Source: Akkermansiaceae bacterium UBA6138
GTDB taxonomy: Bacteria > Verrucomicrobiota > Verrucomicrobiia > Verrucomicrobiales > DEV007
Reading direction: 5' to 3'
Assembly (NCBI GenBank): GCA_002422425.1
Contig: DIVG01000005.1
Span: forward strand, 1-64,000
DNA length: 64,000 bases
The translations under genes and the position numbers were made by a program. Below the pieces are notes generated by a model. It worked only from the letters and a program-made list of their open reading frames with translations. It was not told the origin of the DNA and searched no databases. Positions 7,396 through 16,666 of the stretch are shown here, in pieces; position 1 is the stretch's first letter; every line of letters starts with the position of its first letter.

Positions 7396-8424
7396 ATGTC
7401 ATACAAAGTCGGGATCATAGGATATGGATGGGCGGCCACGGCTCATGCGGACGCAATCAACGGAACTCGTCAGGGCAAGGTTGCAGCAGTCTACTCCTCT
7501 CGCCCCCTCAACGATGTCGAGGTCTCGACCCGTCACGGCAGCGAGATCAAGACCTACACGGATCTGGATGAGATGCTTGCGTCCGACATTGATGTCGTCT
7601 CGATCACGAGCTACCCGAACCAGCATCGCGCGCAGGCCGAAGCGGCGGCGAAGGCGGGCAAACACATCATTCTCGAAAAACCCATGGCCCTGACATGGGA
7701 GGACTGTCACGCCATCAACGCGGCGGTCGAGGCGGCCGGGGTCAAGGCCTGCGTCTGCTTTGAGATCCGTTTCATCAGCCAGTTCCTCACGACAAGCAAG
7801 CTAATTGAGGAAGGGTTTATCGGCGATATTCACTATGGAGAGGTCGATTATTACCATGGCATCGGCCCCTGGTATGGCCAGTATCGCTGGAACACGACGG
7901 TGGAAAACGGAGGCAGCAGCCTGCTTTCGGCCGGCTGTCACGCCCTCGATGCGCTCCTTCTTTGCATGGGGTCGAAGGTGGAGGAGGTCACCTCTTACGC
8001 GACCCAGTCCAAACACGAAATTTTTCAAAAATATGAATACAAGACGACCTCGACGTCGCTTCTGAAGTTCGAAAACGGGGCCGTTGGCAAGGTCGCCTCG
8101 GTGATCGACTGCATGCAGCCTTATTATTTCCACACCCACCTTGTCGGGAGCGAAGGGAGCCTTCTCGACAATAAGCTCTATTCCAGCCGGTTCGGGTTGC
8201 GCGACAAGAAGTGGACCGAACTTCCGGTGGCCATGGCTGACTCGGGGGACGTCGCCGACCATCCCTATCAGGCTCAGTTCCAGGCCTTTTTTGATGCCAC
8301 CGACCGGGGGGAGGAGATGCCCCGCACCGGCATGGGAGAAGCGCTCGAGTCCTTCCGTGTGCTCTTCGCTTGCGATCGCTCGGCAGCCGAGGGGCGACCG
8401 GTGAAGCTGAGCGAATTCAGCTGA
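7396..8424 (+). CDS. Gfo/Idh/MocA-family NAD(P)-dependent oxidoreductase
   Basis: The protein has 342 residues from the ATG at 7396. The open frame extends back to 7111 but overlaps the previous gene. The N-terminal Rossmann half starts G-I-I-G-Y-G-W-A (6-13). The family E-K-P-M-A motif (about residues 95-99) provides the lysine that helps catalysis, and the C-terminal alpha/beta domain carries G-C-H-A-L-D (about 195), which holds the usual His. Members oxidise or reduce sugars, inositols and sugar derivatives. The substrate is unknown. The neighbours (E1-beta subunit, methyltransferase, TPM genes) give no clear pathway. A second, distinct family member lies at 14062. Confidence 0.88.
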   Translation: MSYKVGIIGYGWAATAHADAINGTRQGKVAAVYSSRPLNDVEVSTRHGSEIKTYTDLDEMLASDIDVVSITSYPNQHRAQAEAAAKAGKHIILEKPMALTWEDCHAINAAVEAAGVKACVCFEIRFISQFLTTSKLIEEGFIGDIHYGEVDYYHGIGPWYGQYRWNTTVENGGSSLLSAGCHALDALLLCMGSKVEEVTSYATQSKHEIFQKYEYKTTSTSLLKFENGAVGKVASVIDCMQPYYFHTHLVGSEGSLLDNKLYSSRFGLRDKKWTELPVAMADSGDVADHPYQAQFQAFFDATDRGEEMPRTGMGEALESFRVLFACDRSAAEGRPVKLSEFS

Positions 8425-8510
8425 GTCAATTTTGCATTGCTTGCGGCTTTTACCGGTGCCGAGCTTGCGAATTAGTCAAGATGGGTCAAGGTGAAAGCCC
8501 GGTAAACACC

Positions 8511-9479
8511 ATGGCGATCACTTACCTAGAGGCTATCCGCGAAGCGCAGGCCAAAGCACTCGCAGAGGACGATTCTGTCTACATCTACGGACAGGACGTG
8601 GCCGCTTTTGGCGGTGCCTTCAAGGCGACCAAAAATCTCGCCGAGCGATTTCCGGGCCGTGTCACCGATGCGCCGATCAGCGAAGACGCCATGATAGGCT
8701 CGGCTATTGGTGCCGCGATCGAAGGAATGCGTCCCATCATCGAGATGCAGTTTGCCGATTTTTCCTCGGTCGCCTTCAACCAGATCGTTAATCAGGCGGC
8801 GACCCACTTTTTCCGCACCGGGGTTCCACTGCCCCTGGTGGTGCGTTTACCCTCAGGCGGAACCGAGGGTAGCGGTCCCTTCCATAGCCAGAGTCTGGAA
8901 TCCATTTACTCGCATTATCCGGGGCTCATCGTCATGGCTCCGGCCACGGTTGAGGATGCTTACTCCATGTTTCTTGAGGCAGTTGCGATCAATGACCCCG
9001 TCATCTTCTGCGAGCATAAGTTCCTCTACTATCACCTCAAGGCCGAGGCTCTCCCGACAGCGGACAGTCTTCCGGCCGGCCGGGCGAGGATTGTCAAGCC
9101 CGGGCGCCACGCCACTATCGTGACCTACAGTGCTATGGTGCACGAGTCCCTCAAGGCGGCACACGAACTTGCGGCCGAGGGCTGGGACATCGAGGTCGTC
9201 GATTTACGAACGGTAAAGCCGATCGATACCGACACGATCCTCGGTTCCGTCGCCCGCACCGGGCGCCTTCTCTGCGTCAGCGAGGGGTTTCCCTGGGGAG
9301 GTGTTACCGCCGAGGTTGTCTCCCGCGTCGTGACCGACGGGTTCCACCTCCTCGACGCTCCGCCGCAGCGGCTCAATTGCAGGGACACTCCCATTCCCTA
9401 CCATCCCAATCTGTGGAAGTCCCACCGCCCCACCTCGCAAAACATCGCCGACTCGATTCGCGGACTGCTCCATCTCTGA
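8511..9479 (+). CDS. Transketolase-like E1 component, beta subunit (2-oxoacid dehydrogenase type), unpaired
   Basis: This 322-residue protein matches the beta subunit of heterodimeric E1 enzymes (pyruvate, acetoin or branched-chain 2-oxoacid dehydrogenases): the pyrimidine-binding half (I-S-E-D-A-M-I-G, G-M-R-P-I-I-E-M-Q-F-A-D-F) followed by the transketolase C-terminal domain (D-L-R-T-V-K-P-I-D). I chose the ATG at 8511, which gives the family length; ATG 8481 and a frame reaching 8370 are possible but overlap the oxidoreductase. The partner E1-alpha, E2 and E3 genes are not in the window. Either alpha is encoded elsewhere or the protein serves another thiamine-diphosphate enzyme. The gap to the upstream gene is 86 bp. 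Confidence 0.82.
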   Translation: MAITYLEAIREAQAKALAEDDSVYIYGQDVAAFGGAFKATKNLAERFPGRVTDAPISEDAMIGSAIGAAIEGMRPIIEMQFADFSSVAFNQIVNQAATHFFRTGVPLPLVVRLPSGGTEGSGPFHSQSLESIYSHYPGLIVMAPATVEDAYSMFLEAVAINDPVIFCEHKFLYYHLKAEALPTADSLPAGRARIVKPGRHATIVTYSAMVHESLKAAHELAAEGWDIEVVDLRTVKPIDTDTILGSVARTGRLLCVSEGFPWGGVTAEVVSRVVTDGFHLLDAPPQRLNCRDTPIPYHPNLWKSHRPTSQNIADSIRGLLHL

Positions 9480-9536
9480 CCGACCGGTTCGTCAGATGCG
9501 GGCTTGCCCGGTGGCAAAACGCGGTTTGATTCCGTC

Positions 9537-10577
9537 ATGACCGGACTCGACCAACTCCCTCACAGCGACCCTACCTCGCTCCTCCGTTATCGGGACGGTA
9601 TCTACGCCATCGATCTGCTCACGGCCGCGATCGTCGAATTCCGTCTTTTTGACCGCCTCCGCGAGGCCCCCGCTACACTCGGAGACCTTTGCCTTCATTT
9701 CGAATGGCACCTCCGTCCTGCCGATGTCCTTCTGACCCTTTGCCTCTGCAACGGCTATCTTGAGCGGGATGAAAACGGTGTTTTTTCTCCCACGCCGATC
9801 GCGCGCGAACATCTCTGCCGGGATTCCCCGTGGGATCTCTCGGGTTATTACGCTTCGCTGCGGGATCGACCTGTCGTGGCCGACTATGTCCGGGTCCTGC
9901 GTTCAGGACGGCCAGCCCACTGGAGCGGACTCGACGAGGCCGGGGATGACTGGCACGGTGCCATGTTGAAAGAAGAATTCGCGAAAACCTTCACCGCAGC
10001 GATGGATTGCCGGGGGGTTTATCTCGGGAAAAAGCTCGCGGATGCCGTCGCGACAGAACTGGCCGCCGCGTCAAATTTGCTCGATATTGGCGGCGGTTCG
10101 GGAGTTTACGCCTGCGCCCTCGCCGCCAACGCCCCTTCGCTCAGAGCTGTCGTCCTTGAACAGGCGCCCGTTGATGCGATCGCGCGGGAACAAATCACCC
10201 AGCGCGGACTTGGCGACCGCGTTTCCGTCGCTACCGGTGACATGTTTACAGACGCCTGGCCGGCCGGATCCGATCTGCACCTTTTTTCCAACGTGATGCA
10301 CGACTGGGATGTTCCGGAGATCCTTACGTTGCTGCGTCGCTCCAAGGAGTCACTTGAGCCGGGCGGGCGGGTCATCATCCACGAGGCCTTTCTCAACGCC
10401 GACAAAAAAGGGCCGCTCCCGGTAGCTGAATATTCATGCATTCTCGCGCATTCCACCCGGGGGCGTTGTTACTCTGTCGCCGAGATGGCCGACTATCTCG
10501 GCGAAGCCGGATTTCGATTTCATGAACACCGTCCCACCGGAGGCGACCGCAGCGTCATCCTTGCCGGGCGATCCTGA
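9537..10577 (+). CDS. SAM-dependent O-methyltransferase-like protein
   Basis: The protein has 346 residues from the ATG at 9537; a TTG at 9504 would add eleven. The N-terminal 100 residues form a winged-helix dimerisation region (F-x-L-F-D-R-L-R-E-A-P) like that of plant and bacterial O-methyltransferases. The SAM-binding core has L-L-D-I-G-G-G-S-G-V (about 180-190), a later L-F-S-N-V-M-H-D-W-D motif (about 253-262) and G-G-R-V-I-I-H-E. The H-D-W motif is the place where O-methyltransferases of this group carry the catalytic His. The substrate (a phenol, hydroxyl or other small molecule) is unknown. It is the last gene before initiator tRNA-Met. Confidence 0.8.
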   Translation: MTGLDQLPHSDPTSLLRYRDGIYAIDLLTAAIVEFRLFDRLREAPATLGDLCLHFEWHLRPADVLLTLCLCNGYLERDENGVFSPTPIAREHLCRDSPWDLSGYYASLRDRPVVADYVRVLRSGRPAHWSGLDEAGDDWHGAMLKEEFAKTFTAAMDCRGVYLGKKLADAVATELAAASNLLDIGGGSGVYACALAANAPSLRAVVLEQAPVDAIAREQITQRGLGDRVSVATGDMFTDAWPAGSDLHLFSNVMHDWDVPEILTLLRRSKESLEPGGRVIIHEAFLNADKKGPLPVAEYSCILAHSTRGRCYSVAEMADYLGEAGFRFHEHRPTGGDRSVILAGRS

Positions 10578-10679
10578 CCTTACTGATCTCCAGCTCAAGA
10601 ATCTCTTTTTTAAAAAACCGGTTGCGATCCTCATTCCATCCGCGACTGTGTCGTCCCCGGCTTCCAAACGGTTTTAAAT

Positions 10680-10753
<74 letters not shown>

Positions 10754-10759
10754 TCTATT

Positions 10760-10801
10760 TAAAACCCTCTAACTCAGCGAGTTAGGGGGTTTTTGTTTTT
10801 T
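10760..10801 (+). terminator. Rho-independent terminator after tRNA-fMet
   Basis: A long stem (ACCCTCTAACTC paired with GAGTTAGGGGGT, loop AGC) is followed by TTTTTGTTTTTT. This is a textbook intrinsic terminator for the initiator tRNA transcript. The remaining bases to 10930 hold no recognisable gene. Confidence 0.9.
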
Positions 10802-10930
10802 GTCGACTATCTAAAATGAGTGGAGGGCGAAACAACCGGCGTTCGTCGGGGCGGTTATCCGGTCGAAAAAATCCTCGCGAGTCAAAAAAGAACTTTGCAG
10901 AAAGGGGCTATTTAGGATATCTGAAAGATC

Positions 10931-11695
10931 ATGATAATTCGACACTTTTGCCTCGTATGCCCGATTTTTTTCCTCATCGGCTGTGAAACGACAGAGCCCG
11001 GGGTGAAGCGGAATTACATCAGTTCCTATCGCGGGATGTCTGAGGACAAAAGCTCAGCCGTGAACAAGGCTCTTGTCAAGAGAACCGACCCGTCAGCGCT
11101 TCGGCAGTATACGAAGGTGATGATCGAAGAGGTGAAAGTCATCCCGGCAAAAAATATTCCGGCCAAGCAGAAGGCGGCGACCCTGGAGGAAGGGGCGGTC
11201 CTCGCAACGTATTTTGAGGAGACGCTCAAAAAAGAGTTTGGTGAGCATTACCAGCTCACTAATCGCCGCGGCAGCAACACTCTCCTCGTCCGGGCCGCGC
11301 TAACGGACTTGCAGCCAAGTAACCCGGGTGTCTTTGTTTTTAACTATCTCCCCTACACGGGCTTACTGACCACGGGGGTGACTCTCGCCACTGGAAAAAC
11401 GCCGGGAGCAGGAAGCACCTCGATGGAGGCGGAGGTCCTGGACGCGCGCACGCGTCGGCAGCTCTACGCAATCGTCGATGAATACAAGGGGAGCAAGTTG
11501 CAGCCTGGCGGGGTTGAAAAATGGGGTCAGACCGAAGGGGCAATTCGCACTTGGAGCCGTATGCTTCGGCTCGGTGTCCAGGCACCGTCGTCCAAGTCTT
11601 CATCTGCGGCCAGCCGGGCTTCATCCACCGTGGAAGCGGCCCCTTCCAAGCCGGTCAGGGGTAACAAACCTCTTCTGGGCAGGAAGGCGGATTGA
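10931..11695 (+). CDS. DUF3313-like lipoprotein
   Basis: This 254-residue lipoprotein has a short signal peptide with lipobox L-I-G-C (Cys18), followed by E-T-T, so it is probably sorted to the outer membrane. Residues about 25-215 resemble DUF3313 lipoproteins: a Y-x-x-V-M-I-E-E-V-K strand, then A-x-L-T-D-L-Q-P-S-N-P-G, and a D-A-R-T-R-R-Q-L-Y strand near residue 170. The last 40 residues are Ser/Ala/Pro/Lys-rich and disordered. The function of this family is unknown. It stands alone between the tRNA-fMet terminator and convergent recQ. Confidence 0.65.
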   Translation: MIIRHFCLVCPIFFLIGCETTEPGVKRNYISSYRGMSEDKSSAVNKALVKRTDPSALRQYTKVMIEEVKVIPAKNIPAKQKAATLEEGAVLATYFEETLKKEFGEHYQLTNRRGSNTLLVRAALTDLQPSNPGVFVFNYLPYTGLLTTGVTLATGKTPGAGSTSMEAEVLDARTRRQLYAIVDEYKGSKLQPGGVEKWGQTEGAIRTWSRMLRLGVQAPSSKSSSAASRASSTVEAAPSKPVRGNKPLLGRKAD

Positions 11696-11816
11696 CGCTG
11701 CACCCGCGTCCGGGCAAGATCCGATCCCGATCAAAGCACCCGTCGCCGCAGCCGGGTTTTGAGGGGACATTTTTGAGCGGGATGGGCGGAAGGGTTACTG
11801 TTTTGGGCGTTAGCCT

Positions 11817-13964
11817 TTACTTTCTAAAATCCCGGATCACTTTTAGGAACGGCTCGAGATAGCGTTCCGCCTTCACCTTTCCGACGCCGTGAATCTTCAG
11901 GGCCTGGGTCTCGGTGGTGGGACGCAGGCGGGTGAAAATCTCGAGGACCTGATTTCCGAAGATGACGTAGGGAGGCACCCCGCCGGCTTCTTCGGCGAGC
12001 TTTTTCCTTACCTCCTTGAGCCGGTCGAAAAGCCCCTCGTCGAAGGCCAGTTCGTTCAGCCCGTGATTTTCCGCCGCTGACTTTTCGGGCTTGATCATTT
12101 TGTTCCGATCAGGCCAGGCCATCCGGAAGTTACTATCGCCTTTCATCACCCCTGCGCCGCGACGGGACAGACCCATGAGCGGGTAGGGGGTCTTGCGGAC
12201 CGAAACGAGTCCCGCCTTTTCCATTTCCGAAATGAGCGCAAAGACATAGGCCGAGCCCTGATCCTTGAGTATGCCGAAGGTGCTAAGCTCGTCGAGCCGG
12301 GCCGTCGTCATCTCCTGCGATTTCGCACCGGTCAGCATTTGGACAATCTTGCCCTTGCCGAAGCGCCCTTCCCAGTCGCCCATAGGCGCGCGGGCACAGG
12401 TCCGGGCGATCCCGCTGAGCGCTTTTTGCACGATGACATATTCCTCACCCGTAGGGAGCCGGTTGTCGCTGTAGCGATCTTCCGCACAAGTGTCACAGGT
12501 GCCGCAGGGCGTGGACTCGCTCTCACCAAAATACTCGAGGATCCACTGCTGCCGACAGACATCGCGGTCATAACAGAACTTGACCATCGCATCGAGCTTG
12601 GATCGGTCCCGGCGTTCCTTTTCCTGCAATGCCGCCTGGTCGATGATGAGATCGGTGTCCTTGAGGTTCGGATCGCTTAGCCTCGTGCCGCGAGCCCTTT
12701 CGCCGGGGACGTCGAACCGTTCAATGTAACCGGTTCGCACGAGATGGGAGAGAGCACTGCTGACCTGCATGCTGTTCTTTAAACTGAGCATGTCGGTTAG
12801 CTCCTTGATCGTCACAGTGACACCTTCGTTCGAGTTGCCGCAGAGACGTCGCAGCACCTTGTAGAGATCAAGAATGACCGTCGCCCCCGGATTGTTCCCG
12901 TCGATGAAGAACTCCTGCGTCCGGGTGTCGGCGTAGTTGAAGAGCAGATCACACTCGGCCGGTTCGCCGTCACGACCGGCGCGGCCCGCTTCCTGATAGT
13001 AGGCCTCGATGCTGCCGGGGACGTCAAAGTGGGCGACAAAACGCACGTCGGACCGGTCGATCCCCATTCCGAAGGCATTCGTTGCGACGACGACGTCGTA
13101 GGTGCGGTCGAGGAAGACATTCTGCGCCCACTCGCGGTCCTTGTCATCCATGCCGCCGTGGTAGGCGACGAGCTTCACCCCCATGCCGGCGAGGGAGGCA
13201 CTCACCTCCTCGACCCGCTTGCGCGTCGAGCAGTAGACGATCCCGGTGCGTTGCGCCTCGATCAACTCGTGGAGCCTGCCATACTTCTCCCGATTTCCCT
13301 CACAATGACTCACCCGCAGGCTGAGATTGGGCCGTTCGAATCCACTGATCGAGACGTAGGGATCGCGCAGCTTCAGGACTTTTAAAATATCCGCCTGGAC
13401 CTCGGGCGTGGCCGTCGCGGTAAAGGCGGCCGTCTGCGGGTGATCGAGCAGCTCGAGCGCCTCGGAGAGCCGCAGGTAATCGGGCCGAAAGTCATGCCCC
13501 CACTGACTCAGGCAGTGAGCCTCGTCGACCGCGACAAAGGCGATCGGGACCTGCTTCAGCGAGCGGATGAACTGGCCACTGCGAAAACGTTCGGGCGCGA
13601 TATAGACCAGCTTGAATTTTCCGGCCTCAAGATCGCGGAGCCGGTCCGACTGCTCGGCGGGGGAGAGCGTGCTGTTGATCATCGTCGCCGGCACGCCCTT
13701 GCGGATGAGCCCGTCGACCTGGTCTTTCATCAGGGCGATGAGCGGACTGATCACCAGCGTGACGCCTTCCATCACCATCGCGGGGAGCTGATAACAGAGC
13801 GACTTGCCGCCGCCCGTCGGCATCACCGCGAGGGTATCGCGCCCCGCGAGCAGGGACGACACGACCGGCTCCTGCCCGGCGAGGAATTCGCGGAACCCGA
13901 AATGATGCGCAAGCGCCTCGAGCGGGTCACGGATCAGGTTTTTATCAGCGGCGAAATCGAGCAT
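11817..13964 (-). CDS. recQ: ATP-dependent DNA helicase RecQ
   Basis: The protein has 715 residues, a full-length RecQ that unwinds recombination and stalled-fork intermediates 3' to 5'. Walker A is T-G-G-G-K-S (50-55). The D-E-A-H box is followed by the RecQ aromatic loop C-L-S-Q-W-G-H-D-F-R-P (about 147-162). The helicase C half has the G-M-G-I-D and arginine-finger G-R-A-G-R-D motifs. A zinc-binding RQC region with four Cys (C-x16-19-C-x2-C-x2-C type) lies near residues 465-495. One HRDC domain ends the protein (about 635-715). All key motifs are present. It diverges from the oxidoreductase at 14062 with a 97-bp shared upstream region and converges on the lipoprotein gene at 10931. Confidence 0.95.
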   Translation of the reverse strand: MLDFAADKNLIRDPLEALAHHFGFREFLAGQEPVVSSLLAGRDTLAVMPTGGGKSLCYQLPAMVMEGVTLVISPLIALMKDQVDGLIRKGVPATMINSTLSPAEQSDRLRDLEAGKFKLVYIAPERFRSGQFIRSLKQVPIAFVAVDEAHCLSQWGHDFRPDYLRLSEALELLDHPQTAAFTATATPEVQADILKVLKLRDPYVSISGFERPNLSLRVSHCEGNREKYGRLHELIEAQRTGIVYCSTRKRVEEVSASLAGMGVKLVAYHGGMDDKDREWAQNVFLDRTYDVVVATNAFGMGIDRSDVRFVAHFDVPGSIEAYYQEAGRAGRDGEPAECDLLFNYADTRTQEFFIDGNNPGATVILDLYKVLRRLCGNSNEGVTVTIKELTDMLSLKNSMQVSSALSHLVRTGYIERFDVPGERARGTRLSDPNLKDTDLIIDQAALQEKERRDRSKLDAMVKFCYDRDVCRQQWILEYFGESESTPCGTCDTCAEDRYSDNRLPTGEEYVIVQKALSGIARTCARAPMGDWEGRFGKGKIVQMLTGAKSQEMTTARLDELSTFGILKDQGSAYVFALISEMEKAGLVSVRKTPYPLMGLSRRGAGVMKGDSNFRMAWPDRNKMIKPEKSAAENHGLNELAFDEGLFDRLKEVRKKLAEEAGGVPPYVIFGNQVLEIFTRLRPTTETQALKIHGVGKVKAERYLEPFLKVIRDFRK

Positions 13965-14061
13965 CTAGGCTGTTAGTATGAACAATTTTTCGGAGTCTGC
14001 ATCCCCATTTTCCCGAGAAAATGACTTTCCTCGCCCTGACCTTCGGGTTATCGCCTGACCC

Positions 14062-15183
14062 ATGCAAGAGCTACGTATCGCCATCGTCGGCCACCGATTT
14101 ATGGGACGCGCGCATTCGAACGCGTGGAATCAGGTTTGCCGCTTCTTTGACCCATGCGTCAAGCCGGTCATGCAAGTCGCCTGCGGCCGCGACGAAAAAG
14201 ACCTCGCTGCCTTCGCGCGACGCTGGGGCTGGGCGGAGATCGAGACCGACTGGCAGCGTCTCCTTAAGCGCGATGACATCGACGCGATCGACATCGCCAC
14301 TCCGACCTTTCTCCACGCCGAAATGGCGATCGCGGCGGCGGAGGCGGGAAAACACATCTTCTGCGAGAAGCCTTTCGCCAATACCCTTGCCGAGGGCGAG
14401 GCCATGCTCGCGGCGGCGGAAAAAGCCGGTGTCGTCCACTACCTCAATCACAACTACCGCCGCTGTCCCGCCGTTCTTCTCGCTAAAAAAATGATAGACG
14501 AGGGCGAACTTGGCGAAATCTACCACTGGCGCGGTGCCTACCAGCAGAGCTGGCTCCTCAATCCGCAGCATCCTCTGGACTGGAAACTGAAAAAAGCGAC
14601 CGCCGCAGCCGGCCCGCTCTGGGATCTAGGCTCGCACGCGATCGACCTCGCCCATTTCCTCGTCGGGGAGTTCGCCGAGATCGACTGCCGCGCCAAGCGG
14701 TTCATCACAGAACGTCCTCTCGCCGAAGATCCCTCGCGGACCGGCCAAGTCGAGGTCGAGTGTGCCGCGCTCATGACCGGTGAATTCAAAAACGGAGCCC
14801 TCGCCACGATCGAGACGACCCGCTACGCGACCGGACGCCGTAATCGCCACACTTTCGAAATTTACGGCAGCAAAGGCGCCATCACCTGGGACATGGAAGA
14901 CATGAACCGGCTCCAGTTTTTTTCCGGAGCGGATCCGGAAGATCGACGCGGCTTCCGCGACATTCTGGTGACCGAGCGATCCCATGAATACGTGGGAGCA
15001 TGGTGGCCTCCCGGGCACATCATCGGCTACGAACATGCCTTCGTGCACGCCGCGATCGACTTCCTCAATGCCTGTGCCAAAGGCGGATCCGTCGAGCCGA
15101 ATTTCCATGACGGAGTCAAAAGCCTCAAGGTCCTCGAAGCGGCTGCAAAGTCGATGGAGAGCGGACGCAGAATAGGGCTCTGA
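14062..15183 (+). CDS. Gfo/Idh/MocA-family oxidoreductase
   Basis: The protein has 373 residues. The Rossmann half begins I-A-I-V-G-H-R-F-M-G-R-A-H (6-18). The second Gly of the usual G-x-G is His-Arg here, a variant common in the sugar-dehydrogenase branch with M-G-x-A-H-S. E-K-P-F-A (about 99-103) supplies the catalytic lysine, and G-S-H-A-I-D-L-A-H-F (about 191-200) the C-terminal His-rich motif. It resembles inositol-2-dehydrogenase or glucose-6-phosphate-like sugar oxidoreductases of Verrucomicrobiota and Planctomycetes. Substrate and cofactor preference are not determinable. It diverges from recQ and is followed by convergent dcd. Confidence 0.87.
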   Translation: MQELRIAIVGHRFMGRAHSNAWNQVCRFFDPCVKPVMQVACGRDEKDLAAFARRWGWAEIETDWQRLLKRDDIDAIDIATPTFLHAEMAIAAAEAGKHIFCEKPFANTLAEGEAMLAAAEKAGVVHYLNHNYRRCPAVLLAKKMIDEGELGEIYHWRGAYQQSWLLNPQHPLDWKLKKATAAAGPLWDLGSHAIDLAHFLVGEFAEIDCRAKRFITERPLAEDPSRTGQVEVECAALMTGEFKNGALATIETTRYATGRRNRHTFEIYGSKGAITWDMEDMNRLQFFSGADPEDRRGFRDILVTERSHEYVGAWWPPGHIIGYEHAFVHAAIDFLNACAKGGSVEPNFHDGVKSLKVLEAAAKSMESGRRIGL

Positions 15184-15252
15184 AAGGAGGGGGCGATGGC
15201 ACGGGCGCGGCAGAGCAGTGTCCTCGGGCTGTATGCCGCGCTTTGCGGTAGT

Positions 15253-15789
15253 TTAGAACTTATTGCGCCACATCATTGACTCGACCGGCAGCGGGGTGCG
15301 GCCGTTGTATTTGGCTGACCCCTTCGCGTTGTAGGGAGTTATGATCTCGCCCTGGACGAGGAAATAAATGAGCTGCCCGACCGGCATGCCTTCGTAGACG
15401 CGGACCGGTTGCTTTACCGAGATCTCCAGAGTCCAGTAGTTGCAAAATCCGACATCGCCTTTTCCGGCGGTGGCGTGAATATCCATGCCGAGACGTCCGA
15501 CACTCGATTTCCCTTCGAGAAACGGGACCGCCGCGTGGCTCTCGGTGTACTCGACGGTAGAGCCGAGATAGTTGATCTGCGGCTCGAGCACGTAACCATC
15601 GGCCGGAATTTCAAAATGCTCGATCTCGTTGTGCTGCCTCGCGTCGAGAACCCGGTTTTTGTAGGTGGCGAGGTGTTTGCTGAGATGCACGTCGTAGCTG
15701 TTCGTGCCGAGACAGTCCCGGTTGTAGGGTTCGATGACGATTTCGCCCCGGCTCATTGCCGCAAGAATCTCGGAGTCTGAAAGGATCAT
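15253..15789 (-). CDS. dcd: dCTP deaminase
   Basis: The enzyme deaminates dCTP to dUTP, the first step of one route to dTTP. I chose the ATG at 15789 (178 aa) because AGAGGA lies about 8 bases upstream and the family N-terminus M-I-L-S-D aligns; ATG 15807 or the frame start at 15831 would add 6-14 residues. Motifs seen: G-T-N-S-Y-D-V-H (28-35), G-K-S-S-V-G-R-L-G (93-101) with the conserved Ser and Arg, H-A-T-A-G-K-G-D-V-G-F (105-115), and Glu122 in T-L-E-I as the catalytic glutamate. The D-V-G-F loop differs from the D-P-G-W/F of E. coli Dcd, so bifunctional dCTP deaminase/dUTPase activity cannot be excluded. It diverges from cmk. Confidence 0.88.
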   Translation of the reverse strand: MILSDSEILAAMSRGEIVIEPYNRDCLGTNSYDVHLSKHLATYKNRVLDARQHNEIEHFEIPADGYVLEPQINYLGSTVEYTESHAAVPFLEGKSSVGRLGMDIHATAGKGDVGFCNYWTLEISVKQPVRVYEGMPVGQLIYFLVQGEIITPYNAKGSAKYNGRTPLPVESMMWRNKF

Positions 15790-15905
15790 GATATCGTCCT
15801 CTTCCATAAAGAGCGACACGCACGGGAGCAAGCGGTTTTTGGTGGGAAAGCGCTGCCGTTAAAATCCTTTGCCAGGCTTGCTTTCAAGGTTCACGATAGC
15901 GCGGC

Positions 15906-16556
15906 ATGAGCGGACCCACTCCCATAATAGTAGCGATCGACGGCCCCGCCGCATCGGGTAAGAGCACCGTCGCAAAACGCGTCGCGGCGGAACTCGGTTG
16001 CGTCTTTGTCAATTCAGGCGGCATGTATCGCGCCTTCACCTGGTGGGTCCTGCAGAACGGTATCGACCCCGAAAACACGGCCGAGGTCCTGCGCCTCCTT
16101 GCCGCGACCGATTTTTCATGCGGCGAAGAGGACGGCATGGGTACGATCACCGTCGGCGGCACCCGCATGACCCGTGCCGAGATGGCATCGACCGAGGTGA
16201 ACGCGAACGTCTCCGTCATCGCCGCCATTCCCGAAGTTCGCGAACGCCTTGTCGCCGAGCAGCGCCACTACGCCGAGCGCAACGGGGTCGTCATGGAGGG
16301 ACGCGACATCGGATCCGTCGTTTTTCCCGGAACCCCGTATAAGTTTTATATCGACGCTTCTCCCGAGGTGCGCGAGCAGCGTCGACGTTCCGAGGGAATC
16401 ACCGACTCAATCGCCAATCGTGATCGGATTGATTCCAACCGCAAGGCCTCGCCCCTCGTTATCCCCGAAGACGCTGTTCTCATCGACAGCTCCGATCTCA
16501 GCGCCGATGAAGTCGTGGAGACAGTCATGGCATCGATTCGCGAGCGGTTCGAGTAA
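15906..16556 (+). CDS. cmk: Cytidylate kinase
   Basis: The enzyme phosphorylates CMP and dCMP to the diphosphates with ATP. The protein is 216 residues, the normal bacterial length. The P-loop is G-P-A-A-S-G-K-S (13-20), followed by N-S-G-G-M-Y-R-A-F (about 37-45), where most family members have D-T-G-x-x-Y-R. The G-R-D-I-G-S-V-V-F motif near residue 132-140 and the R-D-R-I-D-S-N-R lid/anchor (about 171-178) are standard Cmk features. It is divergent to dcd with a 116-bp shared upstream region, so two pyrimidine nucleotide enzymes sit side by side. No terminator with a clear U-run was found downstream. Confidence 0.93.
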   Translation: MSGPTPIIVAIDGPAASGKSTVAKRVAAELGCVFVNSGGMYRAFTWWVLQNGIDPENTAEVLRLLAATDFSCGEEDGMGTITVGGTRMTRAEMASTEVNANVSVIAAIPEVRERLVAEQRHYAERNGVVMEGRDIGSVVFPGTPYKFYIDASPEVREQRRRSEGITDSIANRDRIDSNRKASPLVIPEDAVLIDSSDLSADEVVETVMASIRERFE

Positions 16557-16666
16557 TTGATATCGGGCGGTTGGACGCATCGGCGGTGGGACGGGATGAG
16601 CGTTCGTTCTGCGGGATGACGTCCTTTACAGACGTGCGGATTTTTTGTTAGCCTTCGCCAAATCTC

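Noticed and set aside
16620..16655. Weak stem ACGTC/GACGT before a T-run downstream of cmk
   Set aside because: Only five pairs, with a gap before the T-run; too weak to list as a terminator.
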